DNA of 19,083 bases, from NCBI GenBank assembly GCA_002339745.1, contig DDKP01000142.1, positions 1 to 19,083 of the forward strand. The letters run 5' to 3'. The DNA is from Firmicutes bacterium UBA2595 (GTDB lineage: Bacteria > Bacillota > Thermincolia > Thermincolales > UBA2595). Shown piece by piece: positions 8,448 through 16,504 of the stretch. A program made the position numbers and the translations under genes. A model generated the notes under the pieces. That model was not told the origin of the DNA. It did no database searches and saw only the letters and a list, made by a program, of their open reading frames with translations. Position 1 is the first letter of the stretch; each line of letters starts with the position of its first letter.

Positions 8448-9269
8448 TTACACCACCTTGAATTCCAGGATGGTTGTTCCCACCCTGATCAGGTCGCCCT
8501 CCTCTAACCTCTTCTTCACAATTCTGCTACCGTTAACATAAGTCCCATTGGTGCTCCCCAGGTCGGTTACGTAATAACGACCCTCAACAAAGTCAATGGA
8601 GGCATGAACCCGTGATACGTTCTTGTCAGCCAGGCAGACATCGTTTGAACGTCTCCTGCCTATTATTACCCCCCGGGTACCCAGCGGGAACTTGGCGCCT
8701 TCTGTTCCTCCTATTTTCTGTACAAGCATGGCTTTGGGAGCCCGGACCAATGAAGGTAACCGGGTCAGGGTGTCCTGGACCGGCGCCTCGGGTCCGCCGC
8801 GGAGAAAACGCTCCCTGTCTGCAATCAGCGTATATTCTCCCGGAGAAGGCTCATCACCGCGGTCCCCCTCCGCTTCTTTACTCGCGGTATCCTCCGGAAG
8901 TTCCTCGGAAAAAGAACTCTCGACTGAAATAGTGCCCAAATGCAGGTCTTCATCCAGCTGAAAATCCACCCTGATTTCCCCCACCATCTCGTAACCCTTG
9001 TCTTTAGCCTTTTCCCGCAGGAATTTCTGCAACTCGGCAGCCAGGGTCTGGTGAACGGCATCAATGGTTTTCCAGTCTTCTGTCCCCAAAAAAACCGTAT
9101 ATTGATTGGGAACGTAAACCCTGGACACGCTGACTGTCTTCCTGTCTCTCATTTCCCTCAGCAGGAGCTTGGCAATTTCGGCAGGCTGTACATGTTCAGC
9201 AAACCTGCTCTTGAAAAAGCCTTCTATATATTTTTCCGACAGTTTTTCAAGCCTGGTGAAAAATCCCAT
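8448..9269 (-). CDS. DUF3662 and FHA domain-containing protein (FhaA-like)
   Basis: A 273-residue cytosolic protein with two domains. The N-terminal FhaA domain (DUF3662, about 1-118) starts MGFFTRLEKL and includes VYVPNQYTVFL. A charged low-complexity linker (about 119-175) follows, then a C-terminal FHA domain (about 180-272) with G204-R205, S219-R220, H222, N241-G242 and N246-G247. In Mycobacterium FhaA binds phosphorylated partners of the wall machinery such as MviN (established there). A similar adaptor role is inferred here. The start at 9269 is chosen because GGAGGT lies nine nt upstream, straddling the rlmN stop. The frame stays open to 9395 but that part lies within rlmN and lacks family similarity. 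Confidence 0.93.
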   Translation of the reverse strand: MGFFTRLEKLSEKYIEGFFKSRFAEHVQPAEIAKLLLREMRDRKTVSVSRVYVPNQYTVFLGTEDWKTIDAVHQTLAAELQKFLREKAKDKGYEMVGEIRVDFQLDEDLHLGTISVESSFSEELPEDTASKEAEGDRGDEPSPGEYTLIADRERFLRGGPEAPVQDTLTRLPSLVRAPKAMLVQKIGGTEGAKFPLGTRGVIIGRRRSNDVCLADKNVSRVHASIDFVEGRYYVTDLGSTNGTYVNGSRIVKKRLEEGDLIRVGTTILEFKVV

Positions 9270-9276
9270 CTCCAGA

Positions 9277-10329
9277 TTACCTCCGTCCCGGCACAGACTG
9301 GTCCACTGCGGCCCTGCGGCGGAGTTGCCCACAGGCGGCGTCAATGTCTGCACCCATTTCTTTGCGGACCGTAACCGCAATCCCCATCCTGTCAAGAGTA
9401 TCCCGGAAAGTCTTTACCCTGTCAGGCTGTGACCGCCGGAAATCCCTTTCCCTCACAGGGTTCAGGGGAATCAGGTTGACGTGACAAACCATCCCCTTCA
9501 GCAGCCTCCCCAGTTCCAGGGCGCTTTCCCGCGAATCATTCAAGCCGTCAATCAGCGCGTATTCGAATGTAACCCGCCGTTTGGTGGCAGACGTATACTC
9601 CCCGCATGCTTCAATCAGCATTCTGACAGGGTATTTCTTGTTAATAGGCATAATCCGGTCCCTGATTTCATCATTTGGCGCATGCAGTGAAACCGACAGG
9701 GTAATCTGCAGTTTTTCTCTGGCCAGCCGTTTGATTCCGGGAACAACCCCGCATGTGGAAACGGTGATATGCCTGGCCCCGATATTCAACCCATCGGGGG
9801 ATGTAACCAGAGAGATAAATTTCAAAACCTGGGGTAAGTTTTGCAATGGTTCTCCCGAGCCCATTATTACTATACTCCCGACTTTTTCCCCCGTATCTGC
9901 CTGGATTCCCATCACCTGGCCGTACATTTCCCCTGCCGTGAGATCCCTGACCAACCCACCGATGGCCGAAGCACAAAAACGGCATCCCATCCGGCACCCC
10001 ACCTGGCTGGATACACAGACACTTTTTCCGTAACCGCGGGGAAGATATACGCTCTCCACGGCATTCCCGTCGTCCAGGGTAAACAGATATTTTATTGTCC
10101 CGTCCGAGGCCTGCTGCCGGGCAGCTGTCTCCAATTGTCCGGTACTGCTTATGGCCCGCATTTTTTCCCGCATGACCAGGGGCAGGTCTGTCATTTCGTC
10201 AAAGGTGGCCGCACCTTTCTGGTGAACCCATTTGAAGACCTGTTTGGCCCTGTATTTCGGTTCACCCAGAAGGGCAATAACTTGTTCTGTTTCCTCCAGG
10301 GTCAGGTTCATCAGGTTGACCAATCCCAA
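9277..10329 (-). CDS. rlmN: Dual-specificity rRNA/tRNA adenine-C2 methyltransferase RlmN (radical SAM)
   Basis: This radical SAM enzyme methylates C2 of A2503 in 23S rRNA and A37 in some tRNAs. In its 350 residues the 4Fe-4S ligands are C112, C116 and C119 (CRMGCRFC). The methyl-carrying Cys is C333 in DIDAACGQL, and the resolving Cys is C105 in VCVSSQVGC. The SAM-binding GEP motif (159-161) is preceded by GS rather than the more common GM. The chosen start is a TTG at 10329, with GGTGA about six nt upstream; an ATG at 10311 (MNLTLEETEQ) is a possible alternative that still leaves the domain whole. It lies 18 nt after rsmB, the conserved Firmicute order. The last residues (SVPGRR) overlap the RBS of the fhaA-like gene. 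Confidence 0.96.
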   Translation of the reverse strand: MGLVNLMNLTLEETEQVIALLGEPKYRAKQVFKWVHQKGAATFDEMTDLPLVMREKMRAISSTGQLETAARQQASDGTIKYLFTLDDGNAVESVYLPRGYGKSVCVSSQVGCRMGCRFCASAIGGLVRDLTAGEMYGQVMGIQADTGEKVGSIVIMGSGEPLQNLPQVLKFISLVTSPDGLNIGARHITVSTCGVVPGIKRLAREKLQITLSVSLHAPNDEIRDRIMPINKKYPVRMLIEACGEYTSATKRRVTFEYALIDGLNDSRESALELGRLLKGMVCHVNLIPLNPVRERDFRRSQPDRVKTFRDTLDRMGIAVTVRKEMGADIDAACGQLRRRAAVDQSVPGRR

Positions 10330-10347
10330 CTTTCATCACCGCTGCAT

Positions 10348-11709
10348 TCACTTTTTTCTCATCCGGCAAATAAAGAAACCATCGGTACCGTGAACATGCG
10401 GCAGGAGCCGGATAAAACCCTTGCTTAAAGTTTCAGTACCCGGCATTTCGGACAGAAAACCCGGGAGGTAACCGGCCAGGCTCTCCAGAGCAAAATTCCG
10501 GCTGCTTTTTAAAAACTCGTTGATAACGTCCATATTTTCCTCACGGGTAACGGTGCAGGCGCTGTAGACCAGCACTCCGCCCGGCTTGAGGCACCTGGCC
10601 GCACTGCTGAGAATCTTCACCTGAAGTTCATGCAGCAGGGAGATTTGTTCGGGAGTTTTTCTCCATCTTATCTCGGGCCTGCGCCTGAGAACTCCCAATC
10701 CTGAACAGGGCGCATCCACCAGAACGTAGTCGGCCCTGCCGGTATATTCCTTATCCAATTCAACGGCATCCAGGACCACAGGTTCAATTATTTCCACCCC
10801 CAGCCTGGCGGCATTTTCTTTGATAAGCGTAATTTTATGCGGGTGGATATCTGCGCTTAAAATGCGTCCCCTGTTGTTCATAAGCTGGGCCAGATGGGTA
10901 GATTTACCTCCCGGCGCGCTGCAAGCGTCTATCACATAACTGCCTGGCTCCGGGCTCAAGGCGTGACTTACCAGGGTAGAACTCTCGTCCTGAACCATAA
11001 ATAACCCGGACCTGTGGGCCGCAAGGCCCCCAATAGACTTGAACCCCTCGATGACCAGGGTTTCAGGAGCATATTTTCCCTCCGCGGACTCTACGCCCTC
11101 CCGGGCCAGTACCTGTTTCAACTCATCCCTGGTAATCCTGAGGGTATTTGTTCTTACAGTATTCGGGGGAATTTCATTGTTGGCCTGGCACAGTTTTTCC
11201 GCTTCCCTGGGGCCGAACTCCTCCACCCACCTCCGCACAATCCATTCCGGGTGTGAATATCTTATGGAAATACCCTTGACCGGGTCCCGTTCGATATCGG
11301 GGAAATCCAATTGTTCCCGGTTTCTGGCCACATTCCGCAGGACTCCATTCACCAGTTTGACGGTTCCGGGATGCCCGTAGTTCCGCGCCAGGTTGGCTGA
11401 TTCGTTGCAGGCAGCGGAATCGGGTACTTTATCCATGTATAAAATCTGGTACACTCCCATCCGCAGAATGTTTTTTATCAACGGAGGCAATTGGCCCAGG
11501 GGCTTTTTCAGAAATCTGCCCAGGACCCAGTCTATAGTCCCCTGGTTTCGCAGCGTCCCGTACGCCAGTTCGGTGACAAATCCACGGTCCAGCTTCTCGG
11601 GCCGGTATTTTTCCAGCAACCTGTTGAGGGAAATATTGGAATAAGCCTCTTCCCGGTCAACGGCATACAGCACTTCCAGGGCTATCCCCCGGGCAGATTT
11701 TTTAATCAA
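10348..11709 (-). CDS. rsmB: 16S rRNA (cytosine-967-C5)-methyltransferase RsmB
   Basis: This enzyme methylates C967 of 16S rRNA using SAM. From the chosen start it has 453 residues: an N-terminal NusB-like RNA-binding domain (about 1-135), a linker and RNA-recognition part, and a Rossmann methyltransferase domain. SAM motif I is DACSAPGGKS (261-270), motif IV has C335 in DAPCSG, and motif VI has the nucleophile C385 in YSACT. I favour the TTG at 11709, with AAGGG nine nt upstream, only 1 nt after the stop of the upstream peptidase gene. It makes the protein begin (M)IKKSARGIALEVL, like relatives. A GTG at 11736 would add nine residues inside the upstream gene and has a poorer RBS. Confidence 0.95.
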   Translation of the reverse strand: MIKKSARGIALEVLYAVDREEAYSNISLNRLLEKYRPEKLDRGFVTELAYGTLRNQGTIDWVLGRFLKKPLGQLPPLIKNILRMGVYQILYMDKVPDSAACNESANLARNYGHPGTVKLVNGVLRNVARNREQLDFPDIERDPVKGISIRYSHPEWIVRRWVEEFGPREAEKLCQANNEIPPNTVRTNTLRITRDELKQVLAREGVESAEGKYAPETLVIEGFKSIGGLAAHRSGLFMVQDESSTLVSHALSPEPGSYVIDACSAPGGKSTHLAQLMNNRGRILSADIHPHKITLIKENAARLGVEIIEPVVLDAVELDKEYTGRADYVLVDAPCSGLGVLRRRPEIRWRKTPEQISLLHELQVKILSSAARCLKPGGVLVYSACTVTREENMDVINEFLKSSRNFALESLAGYLPGFLSEMPGTETLSKGFIRLLPHVHGTDGFFICRMRKK

Positions 11710-11710
11710 C

Positions 11711-12406
11711 TTAATCGTCCCTTCTTCCGAAAACACCCGCCAAAGCCAGCAGGCGCAGCAACTGCAGCACGCCCATCAGGGCAGCTGCAACATAAGTCAG
11801 GGCGGCAGCATCAAGGACTTTTTTTGCTCCGCCGGCTTCCGCCTGGGAAATGTATCCTCCTGCCAGTAAGATATCCATGGCGCGCCGGCTGGCGTTGAAC
11901 TCCACCGGCAATGTAATCAGCTGGAAAAGCACTACCCCCGTGAAGGCCCAGATCCCGGCATATACCATCCATTCACTCCTGAGCAGGAGACCAATGAGGA
12001 ACAGAGGAAAGGCCAGGGTTGAGCCAAACTGGGCCAGGGGAACAAAAGATGCTCTAAGGTTAAGGGGAAGATACCCCTGGTGATGCTGGATGGCATGCCC
12101 CGTCTCATGAGCCGCCACGCCCAGGGAAGCCAGTGATACTCCGTTGTAAACTTCAGGGCTTAACCTGAGGGCTTTTTTCCTGGGATCGTAATGGTCAGAG
12201 AGGCGCCCGCCTGTAATTTCTACACTAACATCGCGAATGCCGGCGTCATCCAAAAGCCTTCTGGCCACCTGGCCTCCGTTCATCCCTGTGGAAGCGCGGA
12301 CACGTAAATAACGCGAAAACGTATTCTGGACCTTGAACTGCGCGTACATGGCCACAATCAGGCCGGGTATCAGTATAATCATCGTCGAGTCAAACAACGG
12401 TAGCAT
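11711..12406 (-). CDS. Membrane zinc metallopeptidase (YugP-like, neutral zinc metallopeptidase family)
   Basis: A 231-residue integral membrane protease of the Zn_peptidase_2 type. A TM helix (about 7-24) precedes the catalytic part with the HExxH motif HETGH (H100, E101, H104). Three more hydrophobic segments follow (about 122-142, 147-167, 203-225). E169 in PVEFNASRR is the probable third zinc ligand. YugP-type proteins are widespread in Firmicutes but have no settled substrate, so no specific role is assigned. The ATG at 12406 has an ideal RBS (AAGGAGGTT, 12412-12420). It sits between fmt and rsmB, which are usually adjacent or separated by just this gene in related Clostridia. The 62-nt upstream gap, the largest in the array, carries a strong hairpin. 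Confidence 0.92.
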   Translation of the reverse strand: MLPLFDSTMIILIPGLIVAMYAQFKVQNTFSRYLRVRASTGMNGGQVARRLLDDAGIRDVSVEITGGRLSDHYDPRKKALRLSPEVYNGVSLASLGVAAHETGHAIQHHQGYLPLNLRASFVPLAQFGSTLAFPLFLIGLLLRSEWMVYAGIWAFTGVVLFQLITLPVEFNASRRAMDILLAGGYISQAEAGGAKKVLDAAALTYVAAALMGVLQLLRLLALAGVFGRRDD

Positions 12407-12420
12407 ACAATAACCTCCTT

Positions 12421-12450
12421 TCCGGGCGGCCTGCTGCTGCAGCCGCCGGA
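12421..12450 (-). promoter_or_regulatory. GC-rich hairpin abutting the metallopeptidase RBS
   Basis: A stem TCC-GGCGGC / GCCGCC-GGA with one bulged G and an inner CTGCTGCTGC-type loop fills half of the fmt-peptidase gap. On the minus strand it ends exactly where the AAGGAGGTT ribosome binding site (12412-12420) begins. No T-run follows, so it is unlikely to be a terminator. An mRNA stability or processing element, or modulation of translation, is possible. Confidence 0.5.
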
Positions 12451-12468
12451 TCTGTCTCTTTGATCGTT

Positions 12469-13428
12469 CTATCCCAACTTTAAACCTTTTTCGAGATTGT
12501 GCCCGTGAATAAACTCTTCGGCCCTCATCCTCCTGCTCCCCTGGAGCTGAACTTCCATGACAACCAGGCAGCCGTCCCCGGCGGCGACCCCGAACCCCCT
12601 ACCTGGTATGGGCCCAAGGATTTCCCCCGGCTGTTTTCCCGTGAGGTTAGGAACAGGGCCGGGGATAATTTCCGGCGAACACGGCCGGGCCTGCCAGATC
12701 TTTAAAATCTTGTCTCGCAACAATGTATATGCTCCCGGCCACGGGTTAAGTCCTCTGACCAGGTTGCATATCTCAACGGCGCTTTTGGCCCAATCGATCT
12801 TTTCGGTGTCTTTGTTTAAAAGAGGAGCGTATGTAGCAGCCCCGTGGTCCTGCGGGATTCTTTCAGCACGGCCTTCGGATATCAATTGTACCGCTTTCAC
12901 CAGCAGTTGTGCCCCCAGTCCGGCCAATTTATCATGAACCGTGCCGGTTGTATCCTCCGGTGAGACGGGAATTTTCTCCGATAGTATAATATCTCCGGAA
13001 TCCAACCCTTCATCCATCTGCATGATGGTAACCCCGGTTTCTGTTTCCCCGTTGATAACAGCCCAGTGGATGGGCGCGGCTCCGCGGTATTTCGGCAGAA
13101 TGGAGGCGTGAACGTTGATGCAGCCATAGACCGGAAGTTCAAGGATATCCTTCGGCAGAATCTGGCCAAAAGCAACAACTGCTATGAGTTGCGGAGACAC
13201 ACGTTTCAGGGTATCGATAAATTCCGGATCCCTGATCCTTACAGGCTGGTAGACATGCAGCCCGGCCTCCTGTGCAGCCAGCTTTACAGGAGGAGGTGTT
13301 AATTTATGGCCTCTGCCTTTGGGCCTGTCCGGCTGGGTTACCACCGCAGCGATCTCATGGCCGGAGGTATATAGGGCTTTCAATGAAGGGACTGCAAATT
13401 CCGGTGTCCCCATAAAAATGATGCGCAT
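12469..13428 (-). CDS. fmt: Methionyl-tRNA formyltransferase
   Basis: This enzyme formylates initiator Met-tRNA using 10-formyl-tetrahydrofolate. The 319 residues match the family. The N-terminal Rossmann catalytic domain (about 1-190) begins MRIIFMGTPEFAVPSL. It carries the active-site residues N105 and H107 in INVHASILPKYRG and D143 in DEGLDSGDI. A C-terminal OB-fold domain (about 205-319) binds tRNA. The ATG at 13428 has GAGGT seven nt upstream, 10 nt after the def stop. With def beside it, formylation and deformylation of nascent proteins are expressed together, the standard bacterial arrangement. Confidence 0.97.
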   Translation of the reverse strand: MRIIFMGTPEFAVPSLKALYTSGHEIAAVVTQPDRPKGRGHKLTPPPVKLAAQEAGLHVYQPVRIRDPEFIDTLKRVSPQLIAVVAFGQILPKDILELPVYGCINVHASILPKYRGAAPIHWAVINGETETGVTIMQMDEGLDSGDIILSEKIPVSPEDTTGTVHDKLAGLGAQLLVKAVQLISEGRAERIPQDHGAATYAPLLNKDTEKIDWAKSAVEICNLVRGLNPWPGAYTLLRDKILKIWQARPCSPEIIPGPVPNLTGKQPGEILGPIPGRGFGVAAGDGCLVVMEVQLQGSRRMRAEEFIHGHNLEKGLKLG

Positions 13429-13438
13429 TTTGGTAACC

Positions 13439-13894
13439 TCACTTGATTTTACTCAAATTGGTGGCCTTGTCTACAAACAGTATGCCGTCCAAATGGTCAA
13501 CTTCGTGCTGGAAAGCGCGGGCCAGAAGCCCTTCACTGTCGTGCCGGACTTCCCTGCCTGCCCTGTCCAGTCCCTTTATGACCACCCGGTGGGCCCGCTG
13601 GACTTCGCCTCTGACCCCGGGAACACTCAGGCATCCCTCCATATCGGTGTCCAGGCCTTCCTTGAGAATGATTTCGGGATTGATTAATTCAATCAGCCCC
13701 TCGCCTATATCGACAACTATTATTCTCTTGGGCACTCCCACCTGGGGAGCGGCCAGTCCCACTCCCTGAGCCTCCCTCATGGTTTCCGCCATATTGTCAA
13801 GCAGCTTTATTATATTGGGTGTTATCTTGGGAACCGGCCGGGCTGTCTCCCGGAGCACCGGGTCCCCTATTTCCACTATGCGGTATACTGCCAT
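13439..13894 (-). CDS. def: Peptide deformylase
   Basis: This Fe(II)/Zn metalloenzyme removes the N-formyl group from nascent proteins at the ribosome exit. The 151 residues contain all three motifs: motif 1 GVGLAAPQ (44-51), motif 2 EGCLS (86-90, metal ligand C88) and motif 3 HEVDH (130-134, ligands H130 and H134, catalytic E131). The short length and the lack of the insertions seen in type 2 enzymes point to a type 1 deformylase. The ATG at 13894 follows GGGAGG closely, 15 nt after the priA stop. Confidence 0.97.
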   Translation of the reverse strand: MAVYRIVEIGDPVLRETARPVPKITPNIIKLLDNMAETMREAQGVGLAAPQVGVPKRIIVVDIGEGLIELINPEIILKEGLDTDMEGCLSVPGVRGEVQRAHRVVIKGLDRAGREVRHDSEGLLARAFQHEVDHLDGILFVDKATNLSKIK

Positions 13895-13909
13895 TAAGAT
13901 CCTCCCTCT

Positions 13910-16378
13910 TTACATCATACTGATGGGGTCAACATCCAGACTGGTTCCCAAATCCGCAAAAATGCGGTCGTTTTCGGTTTGCCTGACCGCTTCCCGGACA
14001 AGCTGCCTGATCAGGGCGCCAGGTTTTCCCCGTATGCAAACCTGCCACCTGTACCTGTTCCGCAATCTGCTGACAGGAGCGGGAGCCGGCCCTAACAGTG
14101 GCTGGTCAATGCCCAAAGAGTTTTTCGATATGGCCCGGTGGAGATTATCCGCTAACAATTCAGCCCCCCGGATAACACTATTTTCTTCTAATCCATGTAT
14201 AACTATGCGCACCAGCGAGCAGTAGGGCGGATATCCCAGAGCCTCCCTGATTCTCATTTCCTCCCGGTAAAAACCCAGGTAATTGTGCGCCTCGGCATTC
14301 ACAATACTGTAGTGGTCCGGACTATATGTCTGTAAAACCACCTCCCCGGGAGCTTTTCCACGGCCGGCTCTCCCCGCCACCTGGGTCATCAGTTGGAATG
14401 TCCGTTCAGCTGCCCTGAAATCCGGCAGGTTGAGAGTCGTATCGGCGATTACCACTCCCACCAGAGTCACCCGCGGGAAATCAAGGCCCTTGGCAATCAT
14501 CTGGGTTCCGATCAGGATGTCGATCCCGCCTTCTTTAAAAGCGCCGAGAATCCTTTCATGGGAACCCTTGCGGGAAGTCGTGTCCATATCCATGCGGGCA
14601 ATCCTGGCTGACGGGAACAACCTGGCGGTTTCTTCTTCCACCTTTTGGGTGCCGAGGCCGAAGTGCCGGATGCTCCCGCTTCCACATTGAGGACAGTGCT
14701 CCGGCGACTTCCGGTGAAAATCACAGTAGTGGCACCTCAATATATTGTCACCGGAATGGTAGGTAAGGGTGATACTGCATTTGGGGCATTTCATCACCAG
14801 CCCGCATTCGCGGCAGACAACAAAAGTAGAATAACCCCGGCGGTTTAAGAACAGGATGGCCTGTTCGCCGCGTCCAAGAACGCCCCTTATTTTACTGGTC
14901 AGTTCGCGGCTAAATATGCTCTTGTGGCCGGCCCGCATTTCCTCCCGCATGTCAACTATGCAGACTTCCGGCAGGGGCTGCCCTGTGACCCTGCCTTCCA
15001 GATTCAGCAGCCTGTACCTGCCTGCAACGCCCCTGGCATATGATTCCAGTGAGGGGGTTGCGCTTCCCAAAACCACCACACTATTGGTCAGCCGCGCCCG
15101 GGCAACAGCCACATCCCGGGCGTGGTACTTGGGATTGTCTTCCTGTTTATAAGACGTCTCATGTTCCTCATCAATAATGATAAGGCCCGGATCCTCAAAT
15201 GGGGCAAAAATTGCTGACCTTGCCCCCACTACAACCTGCACCCGGCCTGTTTTGATCTGCCTCCACTCGTCATACCTTTCCCCTGTGGACAGCCTGCTGT
15301 GAAGGACAGCCACCATGTCGCCGAAACGCCCCTTAAACCTCTCCACCATCTGTGGAGTCAGGGAAATTTCCGGCACCAGGGCTATTGCCTGCCTTCCCCT
15401 GCCAAGGCAGTGGGCAATGGCCTGGAGATATATTTCCGTTTTGCCGCTGCCGGTAACTCCGTGCAGGAGAAACACTTCCTGCCTGTTCTGATCAATGACC
15501 TGGGTAATCTCTCTCAAACAGGATGCCTGGGTTTTTGTCAGGCTCAATGGCCCAGTGGCTGTGAATGACCTTGCCGGGTACGGATCGCGCCTGACCTGGG
15601 CTCTCCGCGGCGCCAGGTACCCTTTTTTTACTAATTCCCTGACTGTTGCCGGGGTTGTTCCGGCCTGCGCCGCCAGTTCCCGGAGGGTCAGCGCCCCTTT
15701 TTCCACTACTGTTTTCAAAACAGCCGCCTGCTTGGGAGCCTTCGTATTCAGTAGTTCCAGGAGCCTGTTTAAATCTTCCTTTTCCAGCGCTGTATCCAGT
15801 GTCTGAACCACCAGCGGCCTTATTTTTGCCTTCATTTCGCCCACGGTCTCGATAAGCCCGTACCCTGCCAGTTTCTTTAAGAGTTCCCTCGTTTTTCTTA
15901 TTCCATATAATTTGTTAAGTTCTTTAAGCGGTGTTTTACCGTGCTGTACAATGTAATTGTAAATCTCTTTCGCCGTCCCGGTTAGTTCAGTTTCCGGCAG
16001 AGCAGGATTATCCAGGGCGACAAGGTGCCTGTGCCCGGTCATCCTGGCCCCCGCGGGCATGACTGTGTGGATGGCATCAATTTTGGGGCACATGTAGCGT
16101 TCAGACATCCATAAAGCCAAAGCCAGTAAATCATGATTCAGGAAAGTTTCCTGTTCAACAATGTCAATTATATCCTTGATATCCTTTTCGGGTATCTCCG
16201 GGGAGTCACAGAACCCCACGATATACCCTTCGACAGTACGGGGGCCAAACGGGACAACTACCCTCGTACCCACTGCCAAACGTCTGTCCAACGCCTGCGG
16301 AACGCGGTAATGAAAAATTTTGTTCAGTTTCTTTGCTGTTACATCCACAATTACTTCCGCATAGGGTTTAACAGCCAT
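13910..16378 (-). CDS. priA: Primosomal protein N' / replication restart helicase PriA
   Basis: This 3'-5' superfamily 2 DNA helicase reloads the replisome at stalled forks. The 822 residues are full length: an N-terminal 3'-end-binding domain (about 1-105), a winged-helix region, and helicase lobes with Walker A GVTGSGKT (307-314), DEEH (403-406) and GSATPS (438-443). The zinc module has eight Cys (522, 525, 531, 534, 549, 552, 562, 565), and a C-terminal domain follows. The ATG at 16378 has TGGAGG just upstream. It is the first gene of the minus-strand array. In many Firmicutes gmk-rpoZ-coaBC precede priA, but here a divergent LysM gene and a tungstate operon lie upstream, so synteny breaks at this point. 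Confidence 0.97.
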   Translation of the reverse strand: MAVKPYAEVIVDVTAKKLNKIFHYRVPQALDRRLAVGTRVVVPFGPRTVEGYIVGFCDSPEIPEKDIKDIIDIVEQETFLNHDLLALALWMSERYMCPKIDAIHTVMPAGARMTGHRHLVALDNPALPETELTGTAKEIYNYIVQHGKTPLKELNKLYGIRKTRELLKKLAGYGLIETVGEMKAKIRPLVVQTLDTALEKEDLNRLLELLNTKAPKQAAVLKTVVEKGALTLRELAAQAGTTPATVRELVKKGYLAPRRAQVRRDPYPARSFTATGPLSLTKTQASCLREITQVIDQNRQEVFLLHGVTGSGKTEIYLQAIAHCLGRGRQAIALVPEISLTPQMVERFKGRFGDMVAVLHSRLSTGERYDEWRQIKTGRVQVVVGARSAIFAPFEDPGLIIIDEEHETSYKQEDNPKYHARDVAVARARLTNSVVVLGSATPSLESYARGVAGRYRLLNLEGRVTGQPLPEVCIVDMREEMRAGHKSIFSRELTSKIRGVLGRGEQAILFLNRRGYSTFVVCRECGLVMKCPKCSITLTYHSGDNILRCHYCDFHRKSPEHCPQCGSGSIRHFGLGTQKVEEETARLFPSARIARMDMDTTSRKGSHERILGAFKEGGIDILIGTQMIAKGLDFPRVTLVGVVIADTTLNLPDFRAAERTFQLMTQVAGRAGRGKAPGEVVLQTYSPDHYSIVNAEAHNYLGFYREEMRIREALGYPPYCSLVRIVIHGLEENSVIRGAELLADNLHRAISKNSLGIDQPLLGPAPAPVSRLRNRYRWQVCIRGKPGALIRQLVREAVRQTENDRIFADLGTSLDVDPISMM

Positions 16379-16413
16379 GATTCCTCCAAAAGTTACAGCC
16401 TGGCTTATTTGCC

Positions 16414-16429
16414 ATAATATATAATTATA
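16414..16429 (-). promoter_or_regulatory. Candidate -10 region for the priA-led array
   Basis: The minus strand carries TATAAT (16429-16424) and a second TATTAT (16419-16414) in a very AT-rich patch 35-50 nt before the priA start. No convincing -35 box is found at 16-18 nt from either, so this rests on position and the -10 match only. It is the only sizeable non-coding stretch upstream of the array (16379-16532). Confidence 0.3.
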
Positions 16430-16472
16430 TCAGAAATAAGGGATGAGAAAAAGGGTTCCAAACGAACACAGG

Positions 16473-16502
16473 GTAACACAACCATTCTTCCGCTAATATA
16501 AT
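16473..16502 (+). promoter_or_regulatory. Candidate promoter of the LysM gene
   Basis: A perfect TATAAT (16497-16502) lies 30 nt before the ATG at 16533. At 18-nt spacing there is GTAACA (16473-16478), matching four of six bases of TTGACA. No sporulation-sigma consensus was recognised. The promoter is divergent from the priA array and would give a leader of only about 25 nt. Confidence 0.4.
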
Positions 16503-16504
16503 AA

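Noticed and set aside
9270..9395. N-terminal extension of the fhaA-like protein
   Set aside because: The added 42 residues lie inside rlmN in another frame, while a GGAGGT site sits correctly before the ATG at 9269 that begins the conserved domain.
9841..10428. Plus-strand open frame of 195 codons opposite rlmN/rsmB
   Set aside because: It lies antisense to two clear genes and shows no domain or plausible start signal.
12431..12442. CTG triplet microsatellite
   Set aside because: Only three CTG units, explained as the loop of the hairpin.
12425..12450. Terminator between fmt and the metallopeptidase
   Set aside because: The hairpin is strong but followed by the RBS and not by a T-run, so it is listed as a regulatory hairpin instead.
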